Source: Cudoniella acicularis
Lineage: Eukaryota; Ascomycota; Leotiomycetes; Helotiales; Helotiaceae
Length of the DNA: 11,987 bases
Reading direction: 5' to 3'
NCBI GenBank assembly: GCA_013054445.1
Contig: JAAMPI010001633.1
Span: 1 to 11,987, forward strand
Position 1 is the stretch's first letter; the number at the start of each line of letters is the position of its first letter. Under the pieces are notes generated by a model that was not told the origin of the DNA, made no database searches, and worked only from the letters and a program-made list of their open reading frames with translations. Positions 7,320-11,987 of the stretch are shown here, in pieces. The translations under genes and the position numbers were made by a program.

Positions 7320-10300
7320 ATTATTAATATAAGTAGATAGATATTAGGAATAAGAAGACGTATATATAAATAGCCTTTATATTACCTAGATATATTTAGA
7401 CTTATTAGAGTCTTTATCTAAGGCTTTTTAAATAATAATAATATTAACTAAGATATATAGAATAGTTTTTTAAATTATAACCGAACTCGAATACTATCTT
7501 CTAGAAAAGATATATTTCGTCTATAATAATAAAACGATTTCTAAACCCTTTATAGCTTGTCTAGTTCTTAGCTCTAATAGTAGCGTTATATATATAATAG
7601 TATAAAGTAATATCCTTTTAAGTTCCTACTACTAGAATACGGCTACTAATCGGCTCTAATAATATAGATCGTTAGAGCGAATAACGGATCTAAGACGCTA
7701 TATTAAAGGATATATAGATTATCGTATTAATATATACGGTTCTCGCCGATATCTTAAGTTATAGATTTATAAGAATATAGAAGCTAGTACTATTAATCTT
7801 CGATAAAGGTAAGTTATTTCTCTAGTTCTCTTAACGCTGTTCGCTAACGTAATAAGCTTATTATTATATATAGAGATATCTAATTAATAAAATTATACGT
7901 GACTTTTATTATCTTACGATTAGAAAGTATAGTCGCTATAGAGTCTCTTATATTTTAGGTCTAATAGCTAGTCCTATTATTAGATTAAAGCTAAGCGACC
8001 TTCCGTTTGTTTATATACTCTATTAAGTATTATTATTAAAATATATAGAACTATTAAAATAAATCTTGATTCTATTATTAGAACGCCTCGCCTTTAATAT
8101 TAAGAGTTATTAAAATATATATATCGCCTAATATTAATTAGGCTTACTTACCTACTATTATTAGACGAAACCTAGTACTATAATAGCCGTATATTCTAAG
8201 GCCTAATATCTATTTATATAACGATAGATATTTAATAAGATCCGTATATTCTTAAGCTAAAAGCCGAACCTTAAAATAGTTAGAAGCTAAAGAAGCTATT
8301 CTTGTCTAATAAAACCTATTATATAGAATAGCTAAATAAATTCTATAATAAAGCTAAATATATTTATAATAAGCTAAGATAGTAAACGGCTAATTATTTT
8401 ATCGTAAAATCGATTTAAAAGTTATAAAAAAACGCTCGATATTAATAAAAAGATCTCTTTTAGATTAGAAAATAATAAGAAAGCCTATCTTCTAGATATA
8501 TTTATTTAAATACCTAAGACTAAATAAAGACCTAATCTTACTACTATTAATTATCTTTAAATCTTTATTAAAGTTAATAGCTTAATATCTTTTCTTCTTA
8601 AAAAAGAATATAATAAGTTTTTTAGGCTAATATTCGTCTAATAGTACGCTATTATTAGCGTTATGTCTAAACTACTATCTACTTACCCGAAGATAAGAGA
8701 CCGATTCCGCTATACGTTTTATATTAGCTTATTAAATAATATTAACTAGAAGTAGAATATTAGCGAGTTATTCGACTCGCGTAACTAGTCTAAAACGTTA
8801 GACGACTTCTAATAAAAACGGACGAATCTTATTATCGCTATTAATATCTTAAAAGAAAAGATTAATATTATTATATATTATTTAATAATCTGTTTTAATA
8901 AACTATCTAACCTAAAATTATTTATTTAAAGAAAAGAAAGAGTTAGATAAGAAAAATCAACCTTCGCTATTATATTCGCTAATAATAATATCTTAATATC
9001 TCTTAACAGCTAATAAGAATTAGAAGAGAAAATACTTCGAGTTTATTAAAATAATATTAGGCTATTATAAGAAGTTTCTAACCTTAAAAATATTTAAAAA
9101 AGACGTCGAAGACGAATTCTAAATCGAATTTATTAGATAAGCGACTAAGAACCTACTTTAAAACTATATTAATTCTAAATTCTAAAGTATTTTTAACCGT
9201 TAAGTCGGCGATAATATATCTTTATTATTTCTATACTATACTTCTTTATTAACGATATATTAATCTCTATCTTACTTTATTTTTATAAAAGATATAAAAA
9301 CCTATTAGATTAATAAGACTACGATTCTCTTAAACTCTATTAATATATTAGTATAATATATAAATAGACGTAAATAGTAGCGAATAGAACGTATAATAAA
9401 GAAGAACGCCGTATTTTAAATATATATTACGTTATACGAGATAGGCCTCGTTAATAATAATCTTTTCTCTTTAAATCAGAAAAGGGCTATAATAAGAGAT
9501 ATACGAGAAGAACTATCTTTTATAATAGAGGTTTTAGAATAGCTTAATCTATAGGTTAGTTTAGTAAAGGCGTAGGTATTCTATAAACTAAACTAGACTA
9601 TTATCTCTATCTAATAATAAGATAGAATAGAAAAAGACGAGGTTATAATAGTTCTAATAACACTTTTAGCGATGCCTCGTATATAACTATTTATCTTATA
9701 CTAGGATAGTAAGACTACTTTTAAGGTTCGCTTAAGAGCTTCGTAATAGGTAACTATAGTCTATTCCGAGAGCCTTTGATTTATATAAGATATTATATAT
9801 ATTTTACTTCGGTCGATATATTTAGATTAACGGCTAGATAATTAAAAAGATTTTATTATATTCTTTATTCTAAATATATATAAATAGTAGTTTAAAATAT
9901 AGCTATCTATAAATTAAAAACGTCGTCTTATTTTAAAAGAGTTTTATTTAAATCGTAAAGTCTTTTCTTATAGCCTTATATAAAGCTCTTTATATTTTAG
10001 CGTTTTTTATATATTCTATCGATAATATATCTCTTCTTTAGATAGAATAAAGACCGAAGTTAAAGTAGAGTGTTTTATATTATTTAAATAGCGAAACTTT
10101 TTAAAAGCCGGTACGCTCTTTAAAAAAGTAATAGGCTTAGCCTTATAAAATAAGAATTCTATTAAAAAAGCGCGATTATTCTTAACGAGGTCTTATACGA
10201 TTAATTTCTTACCTATTAAGTAAGCTTGATTTAGCCTTTTTATCCTAGCGATTACGTAGTATATTAAGGTATTTATAATAGCGAATTAGCTATACTAAAA

Positions 10301-11672
10301 AATTCTTAAGAATATTCTATTTTAGGATATCTATTATATAATTATAGCTATTAATACGTCTTTAACCTAGTCAGTTACTAACTATTAGAGATACGAATTT
10401 TTAAAAGACTTAATATTAAAATTTATTATATTAACTTAGCTTTTTATCGATTATAAGAATTAGTACGAGAGTTATCTCTTAAAAGATAAAGTTATACTTA
10501 TATCGAATTTATATCTAATAAAGATAGCTTTAGATATTAGCCTTGATTTATTTATTTTAACTAAACCTTTTACGGGTAAGAGATAGACTTACCTATTAAT
10601 CTTCGAGTTAGAGATCTATTCTATAGCTAAATAGACTGTTTTATCGAAGACGCTAATAGATATAGTCGAGGCTCTTATTAGAATAGTATTCTTAGATAGA
10701 GGCTTATCTATCGTAAGAGGATATATATATACGTTTCTCTTTAATATCTATACTCTATCTTTTATTTTCGGCTCTACTATATATTTATATAATATAAAAT
10801 TAATAAACTTATCTATTAATATAATAGTAGAGCGGCTTATTAACTATTAATTTCTAGATAAAGATATATTTTAAGAAGCCTTAACCTATCTATCTTATAA
10901 AAGAGATATACGTATAGAGTCTTATTAAAGGCTTAAGTTCTTAGGCGATATAGTATTAGATATAATTATCGTTATAGTTATTTTTAAAAAGAACTTAAAT
11001 TGTTTATATAAGAATATATTATAGATTAAGACTATATTAGTTAATACTAATCTACTAGTATTCTTTTATTTAGAAGTATCTTTAATATAAGATACCGTTA
11101 ATATCTAATAAAAGAAGGAAAAAATATTCTATAAAATATATAAAAAAAGAAAAAAATCAAACTATAAAAGTTTATAAGACGTTATAGTTAAGAGATTATA
11201 GAGGCGTAATAAGCTTATATTAAGCGTTATTAGTAGCTCTATTAAGATATAAAACGATGTTTAAAGTACGACCGACTCTATCTATAAGCTTTATTCGCTT
11301 AGTTATATATAAAGAATTTTTTTTTCTAATATTATTAAAAGCGTTTTTAAAATAATCTTTATAGATATTAAGAAAACTCTCGCGGACTATTAACGCCTTA
11401 TAGAATATATTAGAATAATATTATATTTATATTATATAATAGCTAACGATATCGATATTATCTACCCTAAAACCTCACTTAAACGCTTAACTAGACTAGA
11501 TAAGATCGAATATATTATTAAGTTTAAAAAGAATAATAACTATATATATTAGTATTTAATTAAGATTAATAATATTAAAGTTATTATAATAAAAGGATAT
11601 TTAATAAAAGACGAGGCCGTTATAAAAGCTATAGATAGTATAATAAAATTAATTTTATAAACAAAACCTTAG
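7320..11672 (+). pseudogene. Dicer-like gene (DCL2-type), full-length, RIP-destroyed
   Basis: Relic of the double-stranded-RNA-cutting enzyme of RNA silencing, near the usual fungal length (about 1,430 codons). In order: helicase N with LALIVALY (family 'LaPTVALC') at 7568-7591, DEAH box at 7802-7864, LGLIASP at 7955-7975; helicase C 8560-8990 with FIQRKERVR (family 'FIQRRGRAR'); dimerisation domain about 9230-9500 (AVFQIYITLYEIGLVN); RNase IIIa 10320-10730; RNase IIIb about 10840-11400; C-terminal segment to TAG 11670. Frames: 1 (7381-7530), 2 (7562-8000), 1 (8041-8455), 2 (8462-9180), 3 (9183 to the end). RNase IIIa keeps its four acidic residues; IIIb has E to K (10935), D to N (11328) and E to K (11337). 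The P-loop reads T-K with GSG missing (about 7447). DCL2 rather than DCL1 is a judgement from helicase wording. The start is approximate. Confidence 0.93.
7809..7856 (+). other. Intron inside the DEAH box of the Dicer relic
   Basis: GTAAGT donor at 7809 and a GCTAAC branch-like site at 7843-7848. Removing 7809-7856 joins FDK-G to CT-TAT-TAT, giving F-D-K-A-Y-Y-Y-I, which is the family's F-D-E-A-H-H-C-I after RIP. The acceptor would be AAG, which is unusual; TAG at 7871-7873 would be a more normal acceptor but deletes the AHHC codons. The 48-nt length keeps the frame and is typical of short fungal introns. Confidence 0.75.
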
Positions 11673-11987
11673 GCTATTAAGATTCTTTCTTAGTATATAT
11701 AAAGGTCGGATCTTTTTATTAGTTACGTCTTATCTATTTAATATAAAACTTCGGCCTATTACTTCTATTATCTCGCCTCCTCTTTAATCTTAAGTATTAT
11801 AGGCTAGTTAAAACTAGTCGATATAGTCTTATTTCTGACTAGGTCTACTTCTTAAGTATTCTAAAGCGATATAATAGCTAAAAATTCGAATAATATATAC
11901 CTTTTTATAGAAAATAGCCTCTAGCCCTTTATATCTCTAGATTATATATAGGCTATAATAGTAAACTTTATTATTATAGCCCGTATA
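11673..11987. other. Unassigned sequence downstream of the Dicer relic
   Basis: About 315 RIPed bases after the Dicer relic's last stop. No frame on either strand resembles a known domain. It may be 3' flanking sequence or the edge of another repeat beyond the window. Confidence 0.45.

Larger units (their letters stand above)
1..11987. other. RIP-mutated AT-rich block (whole window)
   Basis: The whole window shows the base pattern left by repeat-induced point mutation in filamentous ascomycetes, C to T at CpA on both strands. CpA and TpG are nearly absent, TpA is in large excess and CpG is ordinary. In 10441-10920 a hand count gives 0 CpA, 2 TpG and 13 CpG. Reading frames are broken mainly by TAG/TAA at places where the protein families have Q or W. 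Residual CpA/TpG is commoner at about 435-475, 2340-2420, 3700-3800 and 5780-5850. The pattern excludes bacterial DNA and simple mitochondrial AT-richness, because CpG survives and only one dinucleotide pair is missing. Confidence 0.95.

Noticed and set aside
7809..7873. Alternative intron ending at TAG 7873
   Set aside because: It has the better acceptor, but splicing there removes the codons that read as the AHHC part of the DEAH box and shifts the frame away from the YLINKIIRDFYY segment that fits Dicer.
7381..8460. First reading of this stretch as a tyrosine-recombinase (DUF3435/Starship captain) relic
   Set aside because: Frame-by-frame reading gave ordered Dicer helicase motifs instead (LAPTVALC-like, DEAH, GLTASP-like, then the segment with DPYILKLK). 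No recombinase R-H-R-Y pattern was found.
1..11987. Open reading frames of intact genes, tRNA, rRNA or CRISPR arrays
   Set aside because: No frame is both long and stop-free with a recognisable product, no cloverleaf or rRNA-like segment was noticed, and no spaced direct repeats are present. Long apparent open stretches on antisense strands arise from the TA-rich composition.

Overview
The window looks like a relic-filled, AT-rich block from a filamentous ascomycete (Pezizomycotina). It has been very heavily altered by repeat-induced point mutation (RIP). The signature is near-absence of CpA and TpG with a large excess of TpA, while CpG is kept. By hand count, bases 10441-10920 hold no CpA, 2 TpG and 13 CpG. 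I see no intact gene on either strand. Every recognisable coding region is peppered with TAG/TAA where CAG, CAA or TGG would be expected. The relics become readable if those stops are ignored; the species cannot be named from the sequence.

Layout. (1) 1-141 is the end of a Ty1/copia-type pol (last part of RNase H), followed by a polypurine stretch and a probable 3' LTR starting at 246. (2) That LTR appears to be split by a 2.0 kb DNA transposon (about 435-2435). Its minus-strand transposase relic is of the piggyBac type, and both ends carry imperfect inverted repeats with adjoining palindromes. The rest of the LTR would run to about 2544. (3) 2766-4286 is an end-to-end Tc1/mariner element: about 36 bp TIRs, TA target duplication and a minus-strand transposase relic. 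(4) 4289-5760 is unassigned and includes two small tandem repeats. (5) About 5763-6780 is the N-terminal part of a Helitron Rep/helicase protein, stopping at a patch of 21 scattered N (6779-6952). (6) About 7320-11672 is a full-length, RIP-destroyed Dicer-like gene, probably DCL2-type. Helicase, dimerisation and tandem RNase III domains are in canonical order, and a 48-nt intron lies inside the DEAH box.

The Dicer relic is the most notable item. It is a core RNA-silencing gene, not a transposon gene, yet it carries the same mutation load as the elements beside it. Its RNase IIIb and DEAH catalytic residues are lost exactly where the codon's first G follows a T (TpG to TpA). They are kept where that G follows C, A or G. 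The same rule explains the lost catalytic residues of both transposases. RIP needs duplicated DNA or a nearby RIPed repeat, so either the Dicer gene was duplicated here or RIP leaked in from the flanking elements. No working system is expected from this window; it is a fossil bed.
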